Assembly (NCBI GenBank): GCA_021797265.1
Contig: JAJZZZ010000077.1
Location: 1,375-6,998, forward strand
Origin: Thermoplasmata archaeon
GTDB taxonomy: Archaea > Thermoplasmatota > Thermoplasmata > Thermoplasmatales > Thermoplasmataceae
Length of the DNA stretch: 5,624 nt
Direction: 5' to 3'
Shown: one piece after another, positions 1 to 5,624 of the stretch
Layout of the letters: every line of letters begins with the position of its first letter
How positions within the stretch are numbered: position 1 is the first letter of the stretch
Notes under the pieces: generated by a model
Told to the model about the DNA's origin: nothing
Databases searched by the model: none
Seen by the model: only the letters and a program-made list of their open reading frames with translations
Program-made: the position numbers and the translations under genes

Positions 1-527
1 CCTGCCATTGAAAGTTTCTCGAATAGAGAAGTGAGAAAACCCGGAGTTTCCAGGGCATTCCTGTCCATTATCAGGTGCATCGCCGAGACATTCTCCCTTA
101 TGTTGGAGACAAGCTGTCTCAGGGATTTATCCATGTTACGCAGAATCGCTTTTTCAGCCACAAAGCTTGCACTCTGGAGGCCGGTGGAAAGGAACACTGA
201 CCCATTGGTAATTCCAGCCTGGAGGTAATCGAGCATTCTTGGAAAATAGAGGTTGGGCAAGATCAGCTGAACCATCCCTGTAGTCATCTTCACTGTGGAT
301 GCGGCCAGAGCGGATTTCACCGCCCCCTCCAGGCTGAATATATTGCCTCGATTACGCTTTATAGCTGACATTATGGCCTCCCTGTTGGGAAGCTCACCAA
401 GCCTGGATTCTACTCTAGGGGCAATAAATCTCGCAATGCCGCTCAAATTAGCATATCCATTCCTCAGAGATATGTTCAGGAACAGGTCTTTCTCCATGAT
501 ATCGCGTACTACACGATTTACGCTCAT
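1..527 (-). CDS. ACT-domain regulatory-type protein, partial (C-terminus beyond left edge)
   Basis: The minus strand is open from an ATG at 527 to the window edge: 175 full codons and no stop. Residues 1-60 form a helical block with VVRDIMEKDLFL (6-17), NLSGIARFI (27-35) and EAIMSAIKR (50-58). This matches my recollection of the N-terminal part of archaeal proteins often labelled regulators of amino-acid metabolism with an ACT domain. Residues 66-155 alternate strands and helices, with ALAASTVKMTTG (73-84) and VFLSTGLQSASFV (111-123). The ETPGFLTSLFEKLSMAG stretch (160-176) looks like the start of an ACT domain, a fold that often binds amino acids; the rest is cut off. An in-frame ATG at 551 would add eight residues (MHKPSNTS) and fits leaderless initiation; a TAA lies directly before it. 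There is no Shine-Dalgarno before either start. Divergence from lysW suggests a role in lysine or arginine control, but that is inference. The family call comes from pattern recall, not a search. Confidence 0.72.
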   Translation of the reverse strand, partial: MSVNRVVRDIMEKDLFLNISLRNGYANLSGIARFIAPRVESRLGELPNREAIMSAIKRNRGNIFSLEGAVKSALAASTVKMTTGMVQLILPNLYFPRMLDYLQAGITNGSVFLSTGLQSASFVAEKAILRNMDKSLRQLVSNIRENVSAMHLIMDRNALETPGFLTSLFEKLSMA

Positions 528-574
528 TGAAGTATTGCTGGGCTTGTGCATTTATGAACCATATAGGTCATAAG

Positions 575-586
575 TAATTAATATTT
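575..586. promoter_or_regulatory. Shared AT-rich TATA-like box of the divergent promoters
   Basis: The box TAATTAATATTT is centred near 580. That is about 27 bases before the lysW ATG (607) and about 29 bases before the upstream ATG (551) of the minus-strand gene. Archaeal TATA boxes sit about 26 bases before the transcription start, so the box could drive leaderless transcripts in both directions. Neither start has a Shine-Dalgarno sequence. The spacing and near-symmetry are seen directly; promoter function is inferred. Confidence 0.5.
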
Positions 587-589
587 GTC

Positions 590-603
590 GATGCTTAAGC
601 ATC
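590..603. promoter_or_regulatory. Perfect 14-bp palindrome, candidate operator
   Basis: GATGCTTAAGCATC equals its own reverse complement over all 14 bases; the flanking pair 589/604 does not match. It lies four to five bases after the TATA-like box and ends three bases before the lysW ATG. If lysW is leaderless, a protein bound here would cover the promoter from about -17 to -4 and block initiation. For the divergent gene the site lies upstream of the box. This placement suits a homodimeric repressor. In Sulfolobus the Lrp-type protein LysM acts on the lys genes, but I cannot say which regulator would bind here. Confidence 0.5.
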
Positions 604-606
604 TTA

Positions 607-795
607 ATGGCAGACAGAGCGACCATATACGAATGTGCAACATGCGGTGGAAATCTGAACGTACCTGAGGATGTAATGACTGGAGAAATACTGGCATGTC
701 CAGACTGCGGAGTGGAGTTTGAGGTTGTGTCACTTGATGGCGGCCAGGTTAAGCTGGCTGCGGCCGAGAATATCAAGGAAGATTGGGGAGAGTAG
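607..795 (+). CDS. lysW: LysW, amino-group carrier protein for lysine/arginine biosynthesis
   Basis: A 62-residue acidic protein of the usual size for LysW. Cys10-x2-Cys13 and Cys31-x2-Cys34 form a zinc ribbon, and the chain ends in EDWGE (58-62), the family signature. Its terminal glutamate is joined by LysX/ArgX to the amino group of alpha-aminoadipate or glutamate. The carrier protects that group and presents the intermediate to LysZ, LysY, LysJ and LysK in the cytoplasm. The start is the only sensible ATG: it gives the standard N-terminus before the first Cys pair and lies about 27 bases after an AT box, with no Shine-Dalgarno, so it is probably leaderless. lysX follows on the same strand after 129 bases. 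Identification is firm; whether it serves lysine, arginine or both is open. Confidence 0.95.
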   Translation: MADRATIYECATCGGNLNVPEDVMTGEILACPDCGVEFEVVSLDGGQVKLAAAENIKEDWGE

Positions 796-924
796 TTCCT
801 TCAATGATACAGATCTTTGTATATCGTATGTGATATTATGAAAAATATTAACAGTATATTATTTTTGAATATGGAATATCAATCTGTTATGAATTTAATC
901 AGTTTATGATTGGATTGGTAAAAG
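796..924 (+). promoter_or_regulatory. AT-rich lysW-lysX spacer with probable lysX promoter
   Basis: The 129-base spacer is much richer in A and T than the flanking genes and is long for a tightly coupled operon. The box GAATTTAATC (891-900) is centred about 28 bases before the lysX ATG, a good position for a TATA element of a leaderless transcript. Other AT runs at 846-870 could also act. A weak inverted pair, TTGA at 865-868 and TCAA at 879-882, lies upstream. I see no hairpin or T-run after lysW clear enough to call a terminator, so read-through from lysW plus an extra lysX promoter is the likely arrangement. Confidence 0.4.
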
Positions 925-1779
925 ATGGTAACAGTATCGGTTCTTTATGATGTGCTCAGATGGGAAGAAAAGGAACTGCTGAAGAAAGCTGCCGAAATGA
1001 ACATCCCGGTTGCGGCGCTGGACATCAGGAAATTTACACCAGCTCTGGGTGATGAAAAGCCAGAAAATCTTGGAGACATAAGCATTCAAAGATCCGTTGG
1101 GTTCTACAGAGGCCTTTTCTCCACGGCAATACTTGAGCAGATGGACCATCGGGTCATGAACACATACCGATCCCTGGAAATAACTGGCAACAAGTTGGTG
1201 ACATCCCTGCACCTGCATAAAAACGGGATTCAAACACCATTTACCGCTTTTGCATTCGAGGAGGATGCTGCGCTTAAGTTGTTTATGGAAAGATTCAATG
1301 GTGAGGCTGTTCTCAAGCCAATTACCGGAAGCTGGGGAAGAATGATAGCGCTTTTAAAGGATAAATTCGTAGCTCAGGTAGTTCTTCACGACAGATCACT
1401 GATGCATCCCATACAGTCCGTATACTACTTTCAGGAATTTGTCAGGAAGCCAGGGCGGGATATCAGGATAATAGTGGCAGGAGAGGACATCATTGCCGGA
1501 ATGTACCGATACCAGATTGGAGATGAATGGAGGACAAACGCTGCAATTGGGGGAAGGGTGGAGAAGCTTCAGAAAAACAGTGAAATTGAGGAGCTGGCAA
1601 TAAAGTCGGTGAGCTTCCTGGATACCGGGATTTACGGTGTGGATATAATGGAAACAGATGGTGGGCCGATGGTTCACGAAATAAATGGCACCATGGAGTT
1701 CAGGGGGACCACTGCAGCCTCTGGCATTGACGTGGCTACAGAGATGCTGAAATTTGTCATTAAACAGGAAAAATGTTGA
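925..1779 (+). CDS. lysX: LysX/ArgX: LysW-dependent alpha-aminoadipate or glutamate ligase (ATP-grasp)
   Basis: A 284-residue ATP-grasp (RimK-like) ligase of normal length. It uses ATP to join the amino group of alpha-aminoadipate and/or glutamate to the terminal glutamate of LysW. Residues 1-85 form the N-terminal domain. NKLVTSLHLHKNGIQTP (89-105) opens the central domain. VLKPITGSWGR (129-139) holds the nucleotide-binding Lys131 and the glycine-rich loop. QEFV (170-173) is the adenine hinge, followed by GRDIRIIV (177-184), RTNAAIGGR (203-211), and GVDIM (238-242). HEINGTMEFRG (251-261) has the metal-binding Glu252 and Asn254. The NGTMEF segment resembles the NHTMEF segment I recall from Thermus LysX. 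The ATG at 925 is chosen because stop codons lie in frame just upstream (TAA at 919-921). Placement next to lysW fits the pathway. The amino-acid substrate cannot be fixed from this sequence alone. Confidence 0.93.
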   Translation: MVTVSVLYDVLRWEEKELLKKAAEMNIPVAALDIRKFTPALGDEKPENLGDISIQRSVGFYRGLFSTAILEQMDHRVMNTYRSLEITGNKLVTSLHLHKNGIQTPFTAFAFEEDAALKLFMERFNGEAVLKPITGSWGRMIALLKDKFVAQVVLHDRSLMHPIQSVYYFQEFVRKPGRDIRIIVAGEDIIAGMYRYQIGDEWRTNAAIGGRVEKLQKNSEIEELAIKSVSFLDTGIYGVDIMETDGGPMVHEINGTMEFRGTTAASGIDVATEMLKFVIKQEKC

Positions 1780-2008
1780 TTTTATGGTCTAAGTTCTTCT
1801 ATCTCATCCCCGCATCAGGTTATGGATTTCAAGACCAGTGATTTAAGGGTCAGTCAATTTGTAAATGGTCGATCATTTTTCACTCACATTTTCTGGCTCA
1901 GCTTTGATGCAAATTTCATTATAGCTGATGCTCCATAATCCGATATCAATGGTATCCTTGGATCGGACACTTGCGGTTGCGTATTCATGGGGATTTCCAT
2001 GTTTCTAT
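1780..2008. other. Convergent intergenic gap between lysX and the P-type ATPase
   Basis: This stretch of 229 bases separates two genes that end facing each other. It holds pyrimidine-rich patches on the plus strand after lysX (1791-1810) and a T-run at 1876-1880. Either might end transcription in an archaeon, but neither follows a clear hairpin. On the minus strand a 38-codon frame (2000 down to 1884) begins eight bases after the ATPase stop; it has no Shine-Dalgarno and no family I recognise. Nothing else can be supported here. Confidence 0.45.
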
Positions 2009-4657
2009 TCAAGAAGCTGTTTCCATGTTGCGCAGTGCCCTGTATTCCTTTCTGGAAAACTTCATAATTTCCATCCAGGAACTTGACAAGATTGCGGCAA
2101 TTACTACAATCAGCCATTCATGCAGCCCCAGCGATGACGTATCTATTATGGAATGAAGTGGAGAGTACACAGTCACAGTTACAAGCATTCCCACAATTAT
2201 GATCCCCCATGCCAGTATTATGGGATTCGAAAAGAATCCTTTCCTGATGACTGGCTGATACTCAGTTCTGAGATTCTGTGCCAGAATCACCTGGGATAGT
2301 ATCCATGTCGCGAACGCGCTCGTCTGCGCCTGGACAATATTTCCATGTGCATAATACAGGTAAAGGTACACAGCTGTTACTGCAATGAATATTCCCGCTG
2401 CGGCTGTAGATATGGAATACATCATATCTCTTGTGATGAAACTCGATCTCTTTCCCGGGGGCTGCCTCTCCACAATCCCTGCTTCGCTATTTTCATAAAG
2501 GAATCCCCAGAGGGCACCAACATCCATGAAAAGCTCCATTATAATTATCTGTATGGGAAGAAACGGAAACGGAATCACCAGGATTACCGGGACCAAAAGG
2601 ATAGAAATCAAAGATAGTTTGACAGATATGTAATACCTGAGGCCTTTCCTGAGTGTGTATTGCATTTTTCTTCCCTCAAACACAGCCTCGGCAATGGTCT
2701 GGAAATTATCGTCCTCAAGTACCATGTCCGAGGCTTCCTTTGCCACATCTGTCCCCCTTATTCCCATTGCTATGCCTATTTCCGCAGCCCTGAGCGCAGG
2801 GGCATCGTTGACGCCGTCCCCTGTCACAGCGACAGTCTCGCCAAGTTTCTGTAATGACCTGACAATTCTGAGTTTTTGTCCATGGCTTATCCTGGCAAAA
2901 ATTGAATGGCTCCTGACTGATCTTTCCAGCTCTGCATCGCTCATGGATTTTATCATGTCTCCAGTCATGGTGCTGCCTGATCCGTTTATGCCAACCATTC
3001 TTCCTATTGCCGCAGCAGTTCCGGGGTGGTCCCCAGTCAGCATTATGACACGTATCCCTGCATTCTGGCACATTTTTATTGCTTCCCTTACACCCTTTCT
3101 GGGAGGATCAATAAAACTGAAGAGGCCCAGGAATACCAGACCTTTCTCTGCTTCACTCCTGACCCTGCTTATATTTGAGGATACGCGGTATGATATGGCT
3201 ATGGTTCTCTCTCCAGAAGCAGCCAGTTTTTCAACAGTCCCAAGCACAATATTCCTGTGGCCATCGGTCATAGGGCTTTCCGTCCCATCGCTTGCTGCAA
3301 ATCCTGTGCATCTTCCCACGACTGTTTCCGGGGCGCCACTTGTAAAGATCGCCTGGCCAGAGGGAGTTTTGTAAATGTAAGACGCGAGCTTCAGAGCCCC
3401 GTCAAAAGCAAACTTATTCTCGGGCACAAATTCGTGGCGCACTTTCTCAAAATCGATGTCATGTTGCTTCGCGTAATTGAATATGGATATCTCCATGGGG
3501 TCCCTGAAAATTTCTGAACCCCTGCTGTCCATTGTCAGGGTTCCGGTAGCCAGAACTCCCGATACCAGTAAACGGTGTCCGGCAGCATTGCTCGCGTCAT
3601 ATAATTTTTCTCCCTGCATCACATGCCCTACGCTCATTCTGTTCTCGGTAAGTGTGCCGGTTTTGTCGGTTGCAATCACGGTCACGCTTCCCAGGGTCTG
3701 TGCAGCCTTCAGCCCCTTTACAATGGCATTTTTCCTGGCAAGAGAATACGCTCCGACGGCCAGTGTGATGGTTATCAAAATAGGCAGCTCTTCAGGAACC
3801 GTTGCGAAAGCCATGGACAAACCGGTAAGTACCATCTGGTCAATCGGATTACCGTGCAGGTAACCTATGAGCGGTATCAGGAAACTGAAAAATACGGCAA
3901 TGCCTATGAGTACTCTGGAGGCCCTTTTCAGGGACATTTCCAGCGGGGTCTCAGGTTCACCTTCCGTCCTGACGGATTCCGAGACTTTCCCGATCTCTGT
4001 ATTCACGCCTGTTGAAACAACTGCAAATTTTCCGCTTCCCTGTACTACCAGTGTACCGGACATGAGCAGGTACTTCTCGGAATCCCATGGCTCACTGCCG
4101 AGATTACTAATTGCCTGCTTATGGACCGGAATGGATTCTCCCGTCAATGAAGATTCGTCCACTTCCAGGCCAAAACTCTCAAGGATGATGCCATCTGCCG
4201 GAATCCTTTCCCCGGAATGAATGAGTACAACATCACCGGGGACTATATTCGAGACCGGTACCTCAACTGTAGTGCCGCTTCTGACAATCCACGCTTTCGA
4301 TGAAATAAGAGATCGCAGGGCGAGTATGGATATTCTCGCTTTTCGTACGTTGTATACCTCTATGGCGATTACGATGAATACTATGACAATGACAGATATG
4401 GATTCAACCGGAGTCCCGATGAGAAAATAAATCAGCCCTATGATTATGAGTATGAGAATCATGGGTTCCCTTACCTGCTCCAGTATTATATGAAAAATAC
4501 CTCCGCTGGTTGATTCCGGGAGTGCGTTCAACCCATCCTTTTTTAACCTGAGTTCGGCTTCGGACTGCGTAAGACCGTTCTCAGAATCTACTCCGAGGCG
4601 CTTGAGCGTCTCTCCTGGATCGGCAGTTGCACTGTGAATCCCGTTATCCACAAACAT
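2009..4657 (-). CDS. Cation-translocating P-type ATPase, full length
   Basis: An 882-residue ten-helix membrane pump that uses an aspartyl-phosphate cycle to move cations. The N-terminal segment ETLKRLGVDSENGLT to NALPE (16-48) is the usual cation-ATPase N-domain, which supports the ATG at 4657. M1-M2 lie near 66-104, then the actuator domain with LTGES (171-175), then M3-M4 (248-303) with VPEELP (287-292). The phosphorylated residue is Asp331 in DKTGT. Further motifs are DPPR (517-520), MLTGDHPGTA (539-548), Lys595 and TGDGVNDAP (612-620). M5-M10 run from about 676 to 862, with acidic Glu708 and Asp712 in M6. The KGAPE nucleotide motif is SGAPE (440-444), so its Lys is replaced by Ser. The overall pattern is P2-like; calcium, proton and other cations are all possible. 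It is transcribed convergently to lysX and shows no functional link to it. Confidence 0.95.
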   Translation of the reverse strand: MFVDNGIHSATADPGETLKRLGVDSENGLTQSEAELRLKKDGLNALPESTSGGIFHIILEQVREPMILILIIIGLIYFLIGTPVESISVIVIVFIVIAIEVYNVRKARISILALRSLISSKAWIVRSGTTVEVPVSNIVPGDVVLIHSGERIPADGIILESFGLEVDESSLTGESIPVHKQAISNLGSEPWDSEKYLLMSGTLVVQGSGKFAVVSTGVNTEIGKVSESVRTEGEPETPLEMSLKRASRVLIGIAVFFSFLIPLIGYLHGNPIDQMVLTGLSMAFATVPEELPILITITLAVGAYSLARKNAIVKGLKAAQTLGSVTVIATDKTGTLTENRMSVGHVMQGEKLYDASNAAGHRLLVSGVLATGTLTMDSRGSEIFRDPMEISIFNYAKQHDIDFEKVRHEFVPENKFAFDGALKLASYIYKTPSGQAIFTSGAPETVVGRCTGFAASDGTESPMTDGHRNIVLGTVEKLAASGERTIAISYRVSSNISRVRSEAEKGLVFLGLFSFIDPPRKGVREAIKMCQNAGIRVIMLTGDHPGTAAAIGRMVGINGSGSTMTGDMIKSMSDAELERSVRSHSIFARISHGQKLRIVRSLQKLGETVAVTGDGVNDAPALRAAEIGIAMGIRGTDVAKEASDMVLEDDNFQTIAEAVFEGRKMQYTLRKGLRYYISVKLSLISILLVPVILVIPFPFLPIQIIIMELFMDVGALWGFLYENSEAGIVERQPPGKRSSFITRDMMYSISTAAAGIFIAVTAVYLYLYYAHGNIVQAQTSAFATWILSQVILAQNLRTEYQPVIRKGFFSNPIILAWGIIIVGMLVTVTVYSPLHSIIDTSSLGLHEWLIVVIAAILSSSWMEIMKFSRKEYRALRNMETAS

Positions 4658-4666
4658 GTAACGTGC

Positions 4667-4687
4667 TTATAATTATAGCTTTAACCA
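4667..4687 (-). promoter_or_regulatory. AT-rich probable promoter of the P-type ATPase gene
   Basis: Upstream of the ATPase ATG the minus strand reads GGTTAAAGCTATAATTATAA. The TTAAAG part is centred about 26 bases before the ATG and would suit a leaderless start. The more TATA-like TATAATTATAA is centred only about 15 bases before it and would place transcription inside the first codons, so the first element is preferred. No Shine-Dalgarno is present. Confidence 0.35.
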
Positions 4688-4877
4688 GACAATTTTTTTT
4701 GCAGGTAAAACTCCCGCTAAAGAAGTTTCAGCAAGGCAGAATTCCTTATGAAGGCTCATAGCCATAATACATAAGAGCAGCATTTTCAATGAATTGATCA
4801 GGAAAACCACTGAATCTGCCATGTGGATGAATTGCATGCGACAGACCAGCAAACACAGAAAAAATGAAGGAAATATA

Positions 4878-4891
4878 CCTCCTGGCGGAGG
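4878..4891. repeat. Short GC-rich inverted repeat (5-bp stem, 4-base loop)
   Basis: CCTCC at 4878-4882 pairs with GGAGG at 4887-4891 around TGGC. It is not followed by a T-run on either strand, so it does not look like a terminator. Its role is unknown and it may be chance. Confidence 0.3.
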
Positions 4892-5009
4892 GAAATTTAG
4901 GCCTGATAAACCACCCGGAAGGGACGGCAGGAGACGGAGCATGATCTCCGGATATCATGATGGTGAACTGTCCACGAAGCAGGAAACATAGAACCTTCGT
5001 GATGAGAGT

Positions 5010-5243
5010 ATGTCGGGCTCAAGAAGCCAAAGACAAACCAGACCATTCGGGCGCTCTGGAAAATTCCTGGCAGAGAAGGCTAAAACACTGATAATTCCTG
5101 AAAGGTATGAGAACCTTACTGCATTTCTGGAATATAAAATGGCATACAATTACAAGCGTATGCCGAAGACATATTACTGCTGGCAAAAAGTATATGCTGC
5201 CAGATGTTGCTGCCATCAGATGGAAATTCGCATTATAGGATAG
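5010..5243 (+). CDS. Possible small hypothetical protein, 77 residues
   Basis: An ATG-started frame of 77 codons that I do not recognise. The first 25 residues are basic and low in hydrophobic residues. The middle (LIIPERYENLTAFLEYKMAY) could fold as helix. The C-terminal part has four Cys, three of them consecutive (CCC), which is unusual. GTGAT at 4999-5003, six bases before the ATG, could pair with the 16S rRNA tail. The frame ends 47 bases before the transporter start. That transporter has a strong Shine-Dalgarno sequence, as internal operon genes often do, which gives slight support for an upstream gene. Against it, the composition is not strongly protein-like and there is no match I can name. 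The same frame is open further upstream to 4752 except for one TAG, so it could also be the end of a decayed gene. Confidence 0.22.
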   Translation: MSGSRSQRQTRPFGRSGKFLAEKAKTLIIPERYENLTAFLEYKMAYNYKRMPKTYYCWQKVYAARCCCHQMEIRIIG

Positions 5244-5277
5244 TGCGATAATGGGCCGGTGAGACAGGACTCAGGGC

Positions 5278-5283
5278 AGGAGG
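5278..5283 (+). promoter_or_regulatory. Strong Shine-Dalgarno sequence of the MFS gene
   Basis: AGGAGG lies seven bases before the ATG at 5291 and fixes that start. It is the only strong Shine-Dalgarno seen before a confident gene in the window, so this messenger must carry a 5' leader or an upstream gene. Confidence 0.8.
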
Positions 5284-5290
5284 AAACTGG

Positions 5291-5624
5291 ATGACGGAAA
5301 CTGGAAAGATCAAATTAGCCAAAGGAAAGAGGCTAAATCTTGCGAATATAGTTTCGGCAAGGGTATTACTGAGCTTCAGTTACGGCTTCCTGAATGTACT
5401 GCTCAGTCTGTATCTGCATCATCTTGGTTATTCCCTCATAGAGATTGGCCTGATTCTGGGCGGAGCTATACTCATCAGTTCAGCTCTGTCATTTCTTCTG
5501 GCAATGATGGCTGACCATTACGGTCGGAAGCTGTTTCTTATAAGCCTTTTTCTACTTTTCTCCATGTCTTCCCTGCTCTTTCTGACCTCAAAGGATATAC
5601 TGGTGCTCATAGTTCTCAGTGGAA
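5291..5624 (+). CDS. Major facilitator superfamily transporter, N-terminal part (runs off right edge)
   Basis: The first 111 codons of a membrane transporter. A short basic N-terminus (KIKLAKGKR, 6-14) is followed by TM1 (about 19-42), TM2 (about 50-72), TM3 (about 81-99) and the start of TM4. The TM2-TM3 loop reads ADHYGRK (74-80), the conserved motif A of the superfamily, with Asp75, Gly78 and Arg79. GGA at 57-59 in TM2 is also typical. Such proteins move small solutes, drugs or metabolites across the cytoplasmic membrane by ion coupling or facilitated diffusion; the substrate cannot be inferred. The start is set by AGGAGG seven bases upstream; there is no other in-frame start before the stop at 5249-5251. 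It is divergent from the ATPase gene. A CATTATAGG stretch at 5231-5239 might be its TATA element, weakly supported. Confidence 0.85.
   Translation, partial: MTETGKIKLAKGKRLNLANIVSARVLLSFSYGFLNVLLSLYLHHLGYSLIEIGLILGGAILISSALSFLLAMMADHYGRKLFLISLFLLFSMSSLLFLTSKDILVLIVLSG

Larger units (their letters stand above)
4658..5290. other. 633-base region without a confident gene
   Basis: This region separates the divergent ATPase and transporter genes. It contains the ATPase promoter at its left end and a run of eight T at 4693-4700. A small GC-rich hairpin (CCTCC-TGGC-GGAGG) lies at 4878-4891. A second inverted pair, CATGAT and ATCATG, lies at 4940-4945 and 4954-4959. The plus strand is open from 4752 to 5243 except for one TAG at 4989-4991. 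The minus strand has an 89-codon hydrophobic frame (4942 to 4673) that overlaps the likely ATPase promoter and looks accidental. I see no tRNA, riboswitch, transposase or recognisable protein remnant. It may be a decayed gene or regulatory DNA. Confidence 0.5.

Noticed and set aside
31..573. Plus-strand frames at 31-228 and 295-573
   Set aside because: They are opposite the minus-strand ACT-type gene, which is continuous over 175 codons and has recognisable family features; the second also runs over the promoter region.
904..1677. Minus-strand frames at 904-1233 and 1396-1677
   Set aside because: They are antisense to lysX, whose ATP-grasp motifs are intact.
2655..3374. 239-codon plus-strand frame and several others of 86-130 codons on the plus strand between 2345 and 4430
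   Set aside because: They lie opposite the P-type ATPase, whose minus-strand frame has full-length family motifs; these are antisense shadows of its codon bias.
4693..4700. Run of eight T as a plus-strand terminator
   Set aside because: No plus-strand gene lies within nearly 3 kb upstream, so there is nothing obvious to terminate; it is more likely part of the AT-rich ATPase promoter area.
4673..4942. Minus-strand 89-codon hydrophobic frame just upstream of the ATPase
   Set aside because: It overlaps the likely ATPase promoter, has no Shine-Dalgarno, and its composition (Pro-rich start, scattered Cys and Met) does not resemble a known small membrane protein.
4940..4959. Inverted pair CATGAT/ATCATG as a second operator
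   Set aside because: A six-base arm with an eight-base spacer is expected by chance in a window this size and it is far from any confident start.
1..5624. CRISPR array, insertion sequence, tRNA or riboswitch
   Set aside because: No regularly spaced repeats, transposase motifs, terminal inverted repeats, cloverleaf sequence or known aptamer pattern was seen on either strand by eye.

Overview
The window looks archaeal, most likely a euryarchaeon of the Thermoplasmata (Thermoplasma/Ferroplasma-like). This is inference from four things. There is a LysW carrier protein and a LysX-type ligase. There is an archaeal-type ACT-domain protein. AGG and ATA codons are used heavily. Several starts have no Shine-Dalgarno sequence but an AT-rich box about 26-29 bases upstream, as in leaderless archaeal transcripts. 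No marker gene fixes the genus.

Left part (1-1779): a divergent amino-acid block. On the minus strand, a gene running off the left edge encodes a probable ACT-domain regulatory protein. It diverges from lysW (607-795), which is followed 129 bases later by lysX (925-1779). LysW is the small acidic carrier whose C-terminal glutamate is joined by LysX to alpha-aminoadipate (lysine route) or glutamate (arginine/ornithine route). The later enzymes (LysZ, LysY, LysJ, LysK) are not in the window. The space between the divergent genes holds one AT-rich box placed correctly for both directions, plus a perfect 14-bp palindrome at 590-603 just before the lysW start. This is the most interesting regulatory signal seen.

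Middle (2009-4657, minus strand): a full-length 882-residue cation-transporting P-type ATPase, convergent with lysX across a 229-base gap. All catalytic motifs are present except that the usual Lys of the KGAPE nucleotide-binding motif is Ser. The transported ion cannot be decided from sequence.

Right part (4658-5624): 633 bases without a confident gene, then the first 111 codons of a major facilitator transporter on the plus strand, with a strong Shine-Dalgarno sequence. The gap contains one long plus-strand frame broken by a single TAG. Its second half (5010-5243) is a weak candidate for a small gene upstream of the transporter. I found no CRISPR array, tRNA, rRNA, insertion sequence or clear phage or defence module.
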